Origin: Symbiodinium natans
Lineage: Eukaryota; Sar; Dinophyceae; Suessiales; Symbiodiniaceae
Direction: 5' to 3'
NCBI GenBank assembly: GCA_905221605.1
Contig: CAJNDS010002851.1
Span: 43,501-107,500 of the forward strand
Length of the DNA: 64,000 nucleotides
The translations under genes were made by a program, and so were the position numbers. Below the pieces are notes generated by a model. That model searched no databases, was not told the origin of the DNA, and was given only the letters and a program-made list of their open reading frames with translations. Each line of letters starts with the position of its first letter. The stretch's first letter is position 1. Below, in pieces: positions 13,001-25,000 of this stretch.

Positions 13001-16000
13001 AGCTTCTTCCACCGAGTTCTTAGGGCTTTCGGGCCGTAGGGTTTAGGGCTTAGGGCTTAGGGTTTAGGGTTTAGGGCTTAGGGTTCAAACCCTCAGCCAG
13101 AAGCCCTCAACTGTCAACCCCAAAACCCTCAACCCCATAACAGCAAAACCCTCAATCTCATAAGCCGCCGCAGATTTCCATGTACCCTTCCCGCCTGCCC
13201 CAAAGACACCCTCAGCCCTACCTAAACCCTGCAAAGCCCTAAGCCCTCAAGCCCATAAACCCTCACCCCAAAACCCTGTCAAAACTCCTTAATAAGCCCT
13301 GTAAAGCCTACCAGCCTTCCTAGGCCTATGTACCCTGTAAGACCCTAGACCCTAACCCTAAACCCTAAACCCTCAGACCTTCTGGATCAAGCTCTTGGCC
13401 ACGACGTTGCTTCCGAAGTCGCCAATGCAGAGAATGGTCATCCGATGTGGCCGATACCACCTCGAGACTGCAGATGCTTGGGGTTTAGGGTTTAGGGTTT
13501 AGGGTTTAGGGTTTGGGGTTTGGGGTTTGGGGTTTGGGGTTTAGGGTACAGGGTTGAGGGCTTAGTTTGGGGCCTCTTAGGGCTAAAAGGACTTGCGAGC
13601 GCTTGGTGGGATTGTAGGGCTTACAGGGTTTTGGGCTTGCAGGGCTTGCAAGATTTGCGGGGCTTGAAGAGCTTCGAGACTTAAGGGCTTACGGGGCTTC
13701 CAGGCCTTTCTAGGGTTTCTGAGGCCCTAAACCCTAAACCCTACACCCTACACCCAAAACCCCTAAACCCTAAACCCTAAACCCTAAACCCCTGAGCGCA
13801 ACTCGGAGTTAATTTCGGGCCTATTCGGGGGGTCTAAGCAGGGCTTGTAGGTGTACGGTTGCTTTCGCGCGTTGATGGGCCGAGAGGCCTTGGGTTTGGG
13901 GTATTTAGGGTGTTAGGGTTGAGGCTTCCCAGGCGTCTTTGGGAGGAGTTCTGCAGACAACATAGTGGGAAGACCTTCATCAGTCGAAGGCTTACTGAAG
14001 GGGTGCATCAAAAACCACCTCCCGACATCCCAGCACGAAAAAACCCCAACTTGACAAGCCCACGCACCTCCTGTAAAAGGCCCGCAAGCGCTCGTCTGGA
14101 CCTTAGTAGCCAAGTAACCATGTTACAATGAGGGCACCTTTTTTTGGGGTTACTTTATAAGGGAACCTTGAACCAACAAAAAGGGTAAAGGGTACCACTG
14201 GACTGCTAAGGGACAGCTCCGCAGTGTTTCCATCTTGCCGATGGGCAGCCGTTGGCTATGACGGGACCCAGCAAAGACCTGCACCCACGGGTGTCTTAGA
14301 ACGTGAACCCTTGTCGCCCCCAACTCCCAAACCCGAAGCCCCTCAAATTGCAAAAAAAAAAAAACCCAAGCCCCAAACCTCTCAATTCCGAAGCCCCACA
14401 TCCCGAAGCATAAGCTTCTGCAGTCCCAGGCCTCAAATCCTAAACCCCAAGCTCCAAACCACAAACCCTCAACTTACTGACCAACAACATCAGTTGCTTC
14501 ACTGCTTATAGATAACCCCTAGACCCTAAACGCCTTGAACCCTAAGCCTCCCAAACGCTGGTTTCGTCATTCAACCCTACACCCTGAACCCGAAACCCTG
14601 AACCCTAACCCCTAAACCCTAAACCCTAAACCCTAAACCCTAAACCCTAAACCCCACAAAGCCGGACCTCGGCCCAGAACTGATCCTCCACGCGCTGCTC
14701 AACGCCGAGGCGACCCCGCCACTCTTCCTCCACCACCTGAAGGATTGGCTGGGTTTGGGGTTTGGGGTTTAGGGTTTAGGGTTTAGGGTTTAGGGTTTAG
14801 GGTTTAGGGTTTAGGGCTTAGGGTTTAGGGTTTAGGATTTAGGGTTTCTTGGCTTGGGAAATTTTGAGTTTCAGGTGCCTCAGTTGTGTAGGCTTGGTGC
14901 CTACTACTAATAATAACAGAAAAGGCTTCCAAATTTCGGAAGCCGCCAAACTCAAATATCGTAAGCTGTTGGGAGGTTCGGCTGCATGTGCGTGTCGTCT
15001 TCAGGCGGTCTTCATTGGGGCATCTCGGTTTTTTGGGGCATGGGGGGGGGTCTCAGGGTTGTAGCTGCGTAGGTTCTTAGAGATACCCCTTGCGCAGCCC
15101 CAAATTCCGGATCGTCCTTTTTTCTAGGAATCGCCTAAAAAATTGGGATCCCCAAATTGTTTGGAAAAAACACGCCAGAGGCGGGTAGGACGTTAGGGTT
15201 TAGGGCCTGTCGATTTTCGGGGGAATGGCTGAGGCTCAGTAGGGAAGGCCCTCGCGCCTGGCTTGATACGCGACCATGCGGCCCTCACGTCTGAATCCTA
15301 TGTTTAGTGTTTAGGGTGCGGAGCTGCAATTGGTATTGTAGAAAGGAGTTAGTGTTGGAAGTTGAAAGGGTTAATGAACCCGTAAACCATGTTTGGCTCA
15401 AGATGGGCTTGAACAGAAAGCCACAAGTTCAAAAAGTAGTGCCTGGGTTTTTAGGGTTTGGTAAGGGTGTGGATTCCTTCCCCCTTTCCTTTCCCCCTGG
15501 GTTGCTCTTATCCGTGTTCTTGGTTGTTTCTTGGTTCGATCTGGGAAATATAAGTTCAGGGCGATTAGGGGAGTTGATTTCCTTCCTTGGTTGTCCCCCC
15601 GTAGGTTATGAGCCCAAATTAGGTTCCCTGCGGTTAAGTGTTCTTTCAAGGTTTTTGGGATCAAGAAGCAATGCCTTCTCCGAAGCGATGGCTCCAACTT
15701 GCCTCGGATGGTGGACAAGATGGTGGAGCTGGAAATGGTGCAGCTGAGTCTCTGGGTGAAAGATCGGTGTTGGAAGAGGTGATTCCCGGCGCTGAAGAAC
15801 ATCTGGAAGAGGCCTTGGTTGCAGAAAGCCCCAATGTGGGTATGAATCCCAATGTGGATATGGTTAGCAATGCTGAAGCTGAAGGACGTGCTGTTTCTGT
15901 ATCGCCAAAGCCTGGTGAGAAAAGGAACTGGGACGCGACTGGTGGTATAGATCGTGAAATGGAGGTGACTGTTTTACGAGTGTTGCACAAACACGGGTAT

Positions 16001-19000
16001 CAGCCGTCGTCTTCGACTTCGGGTCGAATGGTAGACCAAGAGTCTCAGACCGATCTGATTGGAGAAGTGCTGCAAGCGGCCAGGAGGCCTCTGAACAAGA
16101 TCAAAAGGGATCCATCTTCGAGTTCCCAAGGTGGTGGAAGCGGTCATGAACAGAAGGGTGCGGACAGCTTTGAAGCTGCACCTGCTGCTGGATACGCCAT
16201 GGGGGAGGAGGAGATCCTACAGATGGAGGCTGAGAGGTTGCGACAGTTGTCCGAAGAAGAGGACGAGATGCGACAGGTCTCTGAAAGGGATGGTTTTCGG
16301 AAAGACGAGCATCTGATCAAAGCGTGCGATGGGACAACGTGGGAATGGCACCTCCATGAAGATGGGAGACAATATTATTACTGCCTGGATACGCAGGAAA
16401 GCAAGTGGACATTGCCGGTGGTAGGTGAAAAGATGAAGAGTGACGAGGTGGTTGGGTCTCCTTCGGGCAATGAGCTGGAAATGGAGGCGGCACTGGATTC
16501 TTCATCCTCTACTCCGAAGACTGAGTCTACGAGGGCATTCCAGGGTAGTGTAAATAGTTTAGGTGAAAAAGATTTTTCCTCTACTATCAGGGATAGCGGT
16601 CCTAGGGCTGGTGGTGACGCCCCGACCTCGGGTTCTCCTGATGAGGAGGAGATTCCTGGAAACCGAACAGACATCGCTGGAGCTCAACATCTGGATCGGG
16701 AAGGAATGGGAGCACTTTCTGAGGGTGTGGCAGCGGTGGAATCGGTAGGTCCAGAAGAAAAGATTCCCAATGTGGAGATCGGAACTGTGTCGGCTGCAGA
16801 AGAACGAGTGGTGGATGTGGTACCTGTCGTTCAGGAATGTGGTCCTGGAGATTTGGAAGACGGAGGGAAAAGGTCGTGTGTTGCGACTGAGGAGGTCTCT
16901 TCGTTTGGTGCCAAGGTTCCTGCCATTCAAAGGGAAAAAGAAGCTTCTGGAATAGCTGGAGACACAGAAGATCTGAAAAATGAGGCCTGGAGCGCCAATG
17001 ATGCGCGGGTCGATGCGCCAGATATTACCTGGAGTGCGAAGGAAGCACGGGTTGAGGTGCATATGGTGTTACGTTCCACGGGCGACTGCAACAATGGGGC
17101 GCAGGTCTCCGCAGCAGCTGATGATGGAGGTTCACAGGTGGACGCACTGGTGCAACCTGAAGTTAGCCGCGAGGAACGAAATGACAAGGGCTACACCGGA
17201 ACCAATGAGGCAGCTGTGGTCAACGATGGTGGAAATTCTCCTTTGGAAGCCATGGAACCAAAGGAGCCTGCGGTGGAAGAAAGCGTGCCTGCCGTGGATG
17301 ATCGACTTAATTGCCCTGCAGTGGAGGAAGATTTGCCTGCTGCAGAAGGTGTGACAAAGGACTCCAATGATGGGTCCACTCCCATGAAGGGAGAAGTGTT
17401 GCCGTCTGGAAGTTCGCCGGAAGTCGACACCGAGCGAATTACAGCAGATGAGGCAAAGCCTTTGGCGGAGAAAAAGGGAGGTCCTGAAGTCCAGGAGCAC
17501 AAAAAAGATGAGCTGGTGGGACTCGTGGAGCAGGACGAGCAGTGTGACTCAAAGGTGAAAACAAAGGATGCGCCAGGAGCCGATGATACAGAGGTGGTTT
17601 CTGAAGAGCACGCAAAGAAAGTGCCCCGAGCGGGAGCCTTGGAATCACCTGGGACACATTGCTATCAAGAGGGAGATGAGATCATGGGTCTAGTGCGCTG
17701 CATCAATGGGTATGGAGCCTTTTTGGACCTTGGTGATTTGAATGTATTGATTCCTGCAGAAGGGAACAATACGTGTCATTTCAGATTTGGTGATACTGTC
17801 AATGGAACAGTGAAACTAGTGGAAGATGATGGTACCATAATCTTGGACACCTTTCTGGTTTTGGAAGAGGACGTGGAGGACTCTTCCTCAACGCTGCGGA
17901 AGTGGAAACCCAGCGGCTGGAGTACGTGGTGGACGAATTCATGGTATGTTGGTCAGTGGTACCGAGATTCCAACGGTCAATGGGACTGGAAACAGGAGGA
18001 AGAGCAATCCGATGAGGAGCTTGTGGTACAGGAGTTATCCTCTGAAGAACGAGAAGAAAGACAACTTTATGGAGAAAAGATCTACAAAGCTCTTCTGGAG
18101 AATGGAAACGAAGAGGAAGCCTATGTTGGCAAAATTACAGGGATGCTGTTGGGTCGCCCGATGGAAGATTTACAGGAGTGTGTTGCAGATCAGGCATTCC
18201 TCAATGCGGAAGCTCGGCGCGCGTATGGCATCTTGCAAAATGGTGGTTGGAAGCCTGATGGTACAGAAAGCACAGGCTTGGGGAAGTTAACCACTTTTTC
18301 CCGAAAACAGTACCACAACGCGCTTTTCGAACTGGCATGCAAAAAAAGGAGATTTTCTCGACCAGTTGTGGGTGAAGCGGTGGCAACGGTGCTGAATCAA
18401 GGGGAAGATGAGTTTTGGAACGCGCTTTGGTTGGACACCAAGCTATTTTTGCAGGAGCTTGATGGTGCAGTGCAATCCATGAGCAAAAGGGAGAACAAGC
18501 CAATGGAAGCCTACATGGACCCTGACCAGTACAAAAAGGCTTACATGACACCAAAGACTGTGTTGTCACCTGGTTACAGCAAGCTGTGCAAGTTCTTCAA
18601 TCGGGGAAGGTGTCGCAATGGTGATGAGTGTTCCTATGAGCATCGTCGTTATGGTGAAGGTTGGCCAGGAGGAGGGTCAACTGATCCAAAGAATGGCCAA
18701 GAAGCTGATGATGAGGATGGGAACATCGGTGACCCTCCCACAGAGGAAGGTACAGTGGATGAGGCACAGCAGGAGCGGGAGGATTTAGCCTTCCGGGCCA
18801 AGTACAATTTTGGCAAAGGTGCATCAAAGGGTGAGCCTACGTCGGGTGAGCCAAAAGGTCGGCTGTGTCTGTATTACAATCAAGGTGGTTGTAAATATGG
18901 GACTGCATGCAGGTACCTTCACAACGATGACATAGCATTGGAAGGGACTTGGGAGCCCGGCAAATCTTGGGACAATGCTTCCAGGAAGTCACTAAGGGAC

Positions 19001-22000
19001 GCAGGGTTCCACAATTGCTGTTTCGATTATTACCTCCGAGGACGTTGCCGGAAAGGGTTAAATTTCTGCAAGTACTCCCATGACGAGATGTCAGAGGAGC
19101 GGCTGTCGCTCCTGAAACACTTGGTACAGGTGGCCAATCAGGTCCGGTTTGAAAAAGAGAGAGGATGGGAGATTACGGATAGAAGCACGTTTCAGCCACC
19201 TGCAAGTGGGGGAGCTGAATCTTCCTCATCCTCGGCACCGAAAGCACTGCAAATGACCAATGTGTCACAAAAAGATGGTGAAAAAGGTACTCTGGATGAA
19301 GCAGAAGCTGATGAACAAAAGAATTCAGTGGCTGCATCCACTGGTACTCAGCTTCAAAATCCGGAGGAGCCAATTGAAAATTGGATGGCTCGCAACGCAC
19401 ACCTGTGGGTGTATACCCCTCATGTAAGTGAGGTGATGATTACGCTTGGTGTGACCAATGTGTCGGACTTGCAAGAGTTCATCTTTGTGGAAGATTTGGT
19501 TGACAAAGGGATCAACACAGTGACCGCATGCAAAATTCTGCAATTGGTTGGTGATGTCCGATATCGGCCGGGAGGACCGGAAAAGGCAGTTCCTTCTGAT
19601 GCATCTGTACGGGTACAACAATCTTCTGGGAACAAAGGGACTGGAAGAGCGGCGGTGCGAACCCTCACTCAGGTGCGTGAAGCTGAAGACTCCGGTGCAA
19701 AAACTATGCCGAGAGGCTCCTATCGGGAGCTTTTTGATAAGGTCAGGTACCGTGATGGTTGGACGCTTGCGCAGAGGTCTCCGTTGTGCGTACAGAAGCT
19801 GCGGTTGGTGGGAGTTGGAATGCCGCCGGTGAATCCACCAACAAAAAAGTATCGGTCAAGATCAAACCCTGTGAGAAGGGGAAGGCCCTTGCTGGACAAA
19901 AAACAGGTGCGACAGGTGCCACGCTCTCGGTCACAACGACGAGTGCAACCGGCGGAAGTGGTGGAAAAGCCGAAGCCACTGGAACTGAAGCCTCGTGGTG
20001 GGTTGTCGTATCGGTTCAGCAGAGCGTGGGCAGATGTGGTGGATGATGATGAACAGGCGGAGGCTTTGGTCTCGTATGCCGCTTCCTCAAGCGATTCAAG
20101 CGAAGAGGAGACCAATGCCGTACAACGCCTGAAGGAAATCTTTTTGCAAGAAAGGGATTCACAGAGAACTGCGAATCGTGGCAATGTTCCGCAAAGTGGT
20201 TCTTCAGGCTCCAATGACGGGCCGAAAAAATCGGTTCACCTTGGCGAAGGGCGCGACAAAGCGTCGCGGGGGGAGACCCGCCAAGAAGTGACTTCACAAG
20301 TTTTTTCGCTACCACAACCTTCTCGTCGAGCTGAACGGTCTCAAAAAAGAGCAAGGGATGGTTCAGTTATGGTTGGTTCGCTGGCGGTGGGCTCCACGGA
20401 TGAGGTTTTACCTGGGCAAGGTGTTGCTGGACAGGTGAATGTCTCTGAAAGCGCTCAAATTCTTCCTGGGCAAGAAGTGGCTGGACAGGAGACGGCGCCG
20501 GAAGGAGCAGTACAGATTTCTGGCGAGGAGACTGACCAAAAAGAAGGAGAAGGTGGGAGCAATGACCTCCGTGGTGATGATGCGAAGATATTGGATGGCG
20601 GTCCGGTGAGGAGTGACCTTCAGCAATTGCTGGTTAAAGGCCTTCTGACTCGGATTTATTGGAAGGTTGCAGTTGGCAAGTTGCCGGTGGGGCAAAGAGA
20701 CTGCCAAAAAGGGTCCAATAAGATGGATCGAAATTTGGTTATTAGCATGTCATCCGAGGGTGCAAGCGAACAGGATGAGAACCTGGCACTGGAGGACGAT
20801 GCTGATCAGTCAATGGGTGACGGTGCGATGGTTGTTCTGGTGTATGATCCAAGGACGCTGATTCAGTCGCCAACAACTGATTGGGTTATGCGTCGCGGTC
20901 TTACCGATCGTTCCGTCTGGCCAGCAATGGCGTACATGGCACAGAGGATATGTGCTGAAATGGTTCAAGTGGATGAAATGAATGCCCAGCTAGGGACTGG
21001 AGCACTCCTTTTTCAAAGGAGAGATCAAGGACATTATACTGACCTGCATCATTCGTTCCATGACAACCCGTGCTTGCCGGCGGTGGGGAATTATCCTCTT
21101 TCGGTGATGGGTGCCTTGTTGTCTCCTGGTCTGGAAGGGGAATTCAAGAATACTGACAAGTTTGGAACTGCTATGGAGGCAATTGCCTATGATTGGAGCC
21201 GCAGTCCAGGCATGGAAGTTCATATTGAACTTATGGCGAGGGTAGCCAAAATGGTTCACCCATTCCTGAATCTGGGAGCCCAAGGGTCGGTGATGGTTTC
21301 GGAATTTCTCTGGCAGCGCGGGAGGGCTCGGTTGATGGAGTTCCTTCAAGCGGCGACTTGTGCGGACCAATTGGAGGCTCTCTGGAGAAGGATGGACGAC
21401 GATGCTGATGAAGAGGTGGATCCTTCGACAGCGGTGCTGGAAGTTCTTGGACCAGAGGGTGCGGTGCTTGATCAAGGGAACAATGAATCCCTTATTCCCA
21501 TTGAAGATGCTGGAGGTGAGACAAGTGGTGACACTGGAGGGGATGGCAAAGCACCAGAAGTTTCTCCGGAAGAGGAGACATCCAGTGGGTCATCAAGACT
21601 GGCGGACACAAGGATTTTCTTGTGGTCAGTGTACTCCCGCGTGGCTTCGAATTTCTCTATGCAGGACCGCACTACTGGTAAGATCTTTGACAGCACAAAA
21701 GGGTATCCTGGTGAAGGACCAAACAATGATGACAATCCTTCCTCTAAGGGGAACTTACCCTGGATCTCGGAAGACTACCTCGACGAAGTGGTGTCAAAAA
21801 AGATGGAAAGGTCTTCAGATATGGATGGGTTTGTTCCGGGAAGTGAGGGACCATTGGAAAAGGTAGAGGTGGAGAATGTTACTGCCTCTAAAATTCTTAT
21901 GGCTCTTTGGAAGAAGGGACATAGAGTTGGTTATAGGAGGTTGTGTCGTTTGAACGCATCTGGATGCAAGGTTGGAGCAATGAAACGTCCAATCAAAAGG

Positions 22001-25000
22001 GTGCAGAAGATTGGCACTAGAAAGGCCTTCATGAAGATGTTCAATGTTTTTGGATCGTCTCAGCATGGCTCAGGAGTGGGCGGAAAACCGATCATGAAGG
22101 CGGTAGGACCAAGGCCAGGTTTTCCAGCTGTACTCCAAGCACCAAATACTGATAGCACGTCGGGTGAAGGGAGCAGTCCCCAGGTGCATGGCAATGTTCA
22201 TGTAGAGCACAATCGCCCTATGGACCGGTATGAGGCAGAGCGCTTGGAGAAGAGGAAGAAGGGTTTCTGCTATTGGTTCGGCAAGGGGAAAGATCGCTGC
22301 AAATTCGGTGACGACTGCAAATTCATCCATTCCGAAGATGATGTGGTGCTACATTCATATTGGTGCAAATACTATGTGGCAGGGAGAGAATGTTTCGCTG
22401 GAAAGGATTGTGGGTTCTCGCATGATGCAACTGGTGTGAGGTGCGTCCAGTTTGCTCGGTCTGGGAAGTGTCGATTTGGTGACAGGTGTGTCTTCGAGCA
22501 TGGTGTTCCGTTGGAAGAACAGAGGCCAAGGTCTCCAAGGACGCCCCCAAGGGATGGTCCAAGGAGAAAGTCTGGTGCAAATGGTGGAGAAAAGGAGATC
22601 TCTCCTGAACAGTTCGATGATGATGAGGAGGATTTTATGGTTTATGACGAAGAGACCAAGATGACGGAACTGTTGATGGAGGCGATTTCATTTCTCTCCG
22701 GTGGCAAGCCAGATTTGGCTCGAGCAGAGGCGGACCCATTGTTCAAACTCCTGAAGTTCACTGGAGATGCTGACCAAATGGATCAAGTATGGGTTTCGTG
22801 GACCACTGAAATGTTGACCGTGCTGGAACTTCTCGAAGTAGTGAAGTCGTATGAGGTTTCGCTCGCGGAGGTGGAAGAATGGGTCAATGACCTGAGGATA
22901 TGGTATGAGCGAGCCAATTTGGGAGAGGAAAAGGATCCCAAAAGAGGTAAAAAGAGATCCCTAGAAAGGGAGTCCAGCAAGGATATTCCTGCCGAAAAAG
23001 GAGTGGTTGAGACTTCGGAGACGGAGGTTGCCGTTGAAGAAGAGAAGAAAAAGGTAAAAAAGAAGAGGAAAGCTGCAGCTATCGAAGATCCTTACACTCT
23101 CATGGTTCCAAAGCCGAAGAAGATGCCGACGATCATTGAGAAGGGTGGATCAACATCCAATGTGGTGGCTTCTGCAGTGGAAAAATCCTCGAAGACGCGC
23201 ACAAAGTCAAATGTCGGTGGAAAGACAAAGAAGAGGGAGAAAAGTCAGAGTCCCAAAAAAGAAGAGGTGGTAATGGTGCAAGATCCTGAGGAAAAGGATC
23301 GTCCATCTGATGCGGATGCACCAGGGTCTGCCACTGCGAATGAAGAGCTGGGTCAATCTTGCCAGGCGATTGAGGACGCAAAGAGAGAAGGATTGGTATC
23401 CTCAATTCAAAGGGGCGTACAGGATCCTGTTCTTACAGTTTCGGACCTGGAGTATATTCTGCTGCAACTTCACCTCAAGATTGCCAACAATCGGAAAAAG
23501 AAGTGATTGGATGGTATGGATGAAGGGATAGTTTTTCTCTTTCTGGAGACGGGTGCGCTGGAACAGCCAATGTGCTGACAATGTGGTGGTTACTATTAAG
23601 GGTATGGAAATCCCTGATAGTAGAAGTCAGTAGCTTTTCGCGTAGCGAAGACCACGGTTTGTGGTGAAGAAGGCCAAGGAGTCTTCAGTGATGAGAGGAT
23701 CATGGTGAAAAGAGATTCTCTATGGGTAGTAGGTTAGCCAATGTGCTATAATTCCGTCCTGGAAGACGTTAAACCACAACTTGCATTTCAAGCAGCTGGC
23801 TGCTGCCTTAATGGCAGTTTTTGGCCAAAAGACCTGCATCTCCAATGTGTCCTAGGAAATCCTAGGACAGGGGGAGTGCGGAGCTGCAATTGGTATTGTA
23901 GAAAGGAGTTAGTGTTGGAAGTTGAAAGGGTTAATGAACCCGTAAACCATGTTTGGCTCAAGATGGGCTTGAACAGAAAGCCACAAGTTCAAAAAGTAGT
24001 GCCTGGGTTTTTAGGGTTTGGTAAGGGTGTGGATTCCTTCCCCCTTTCCTTTCCCCCTGGGTTGCTCTTATCCGTGTTCTTGGTTGTTTCTTGGTTCGAT
24101 CTGGGAAATATAAGTTCAGGGCGATTAGGGGAGTTGATTTCCTTCCTTGGTTGTCCCCCCGTATAGGGTTTAGGGTTTAGGGTTTAGGGCTTAGGGTTTA
24201 GGGTCTAGGGCTTAGGGTTTAGGGGCCCTACAGCCCCAGATGTTTTAGATCGAAGCCCTAACCATGCCCTTAACAAACCCCAACCCTAACCTTTCTTATA
24301 GGCTCCTTATCGGATTCTTAGGCTACCTACGAAAAAGAAAGGCTAAGGCTTAGCAACCGGACCGCTCAACAAGCCACCCGAAGCCGAATCTGCGATTCTG
24401 AAACCATCCTGCGGTCCTCTTCATAAGGGCCCTTATTTGGGGGATCCCTAAAACCCTAAACCCTAAACCCTAAACCGTAAACCCTATCTGTACCCCTTAT
24501 GTACCTTTAATATACCTCTATAGATCTCCCGCACCCTCGAGAAACTCCTAGGAACTTCCCTTCTCAGTCGAACCCTCAACCCAGCCCCGAAACCCCCCAA
24601 AACCCCCTGAAAACCTAAGCCCTGAACCCGAGGCCCTAAACCCTAAACCCTAAACCCTAAACCCTAAACCCTAAACCCTAAACCCTAAACCCCTCAACCT
24701 CAAAATGGCTGAGTCCAGGAGCCGCTTTCTCCTTCTGAATGTCCTCCGAGCGGAGGAGCGCGTCGAAGGCGAACTCCTGGAGGAGTTTGCCATCCCTTGC
24801 AACCCAAGCAGCTTCTGGGATCTAGGGCTTTGGGGCTTAAGGTTCAATCACGGCCTCAACGGTTGCGGGTAGTTGGGGTTGCTGGACTTTGGGCTCTACA
24901 GGGCTTGAGGGTTTTTAGGGTTTGGAGGGGCAAAGTCCTAAAGCCTGTGACTCTGAACCGTCTCTGGGGTCCATGCATTCTGCCATCAACCAACTCCAAA

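Larger units (their letters stand above)
15317..24163 (+). mobile_element. Non-autonomous Ty1/copia-like LTR retrotransposon, intact
   Basis: This 8847-bp element has 287-bp direct LTRs identical by eye (TG...TA ends), a 5-bp target duplication TAGGG on both sides, a primer site directly after the 5' LTR and a polypurine tract directly before the 3' LTR. It carries one ORF of 2611 codons. I see no protease, integrase or reverse-transcriptase motifs (no YxDD), so it would need enzymes in trans. The primer site copies the arrangement of Drosophila copia, which primes from an anticodon-cleaved half of initiator tRNA-Met. It is antisense to the surrounding M16 intron. Identical LTRs imply recent insertion. 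Confidence 0.95.

Noticed and set aside
15638-15670. Extension of the retroelement ORF to 15638
   Set aside because: The codon at 15638 is GTG; the first ATG of the frame is at 15671.
15307-15747. Open frame running through the LTR (also at 23741-24166)
   Set aside because: It is LTR sequence read as protein, present in both LTR copies, with no recognisable domain.
15661-23405. Many shorter frames on both strands inside the retroelement
   Set aside because: They overlap the intact 2611-codon frame and show no independent domain or start context.
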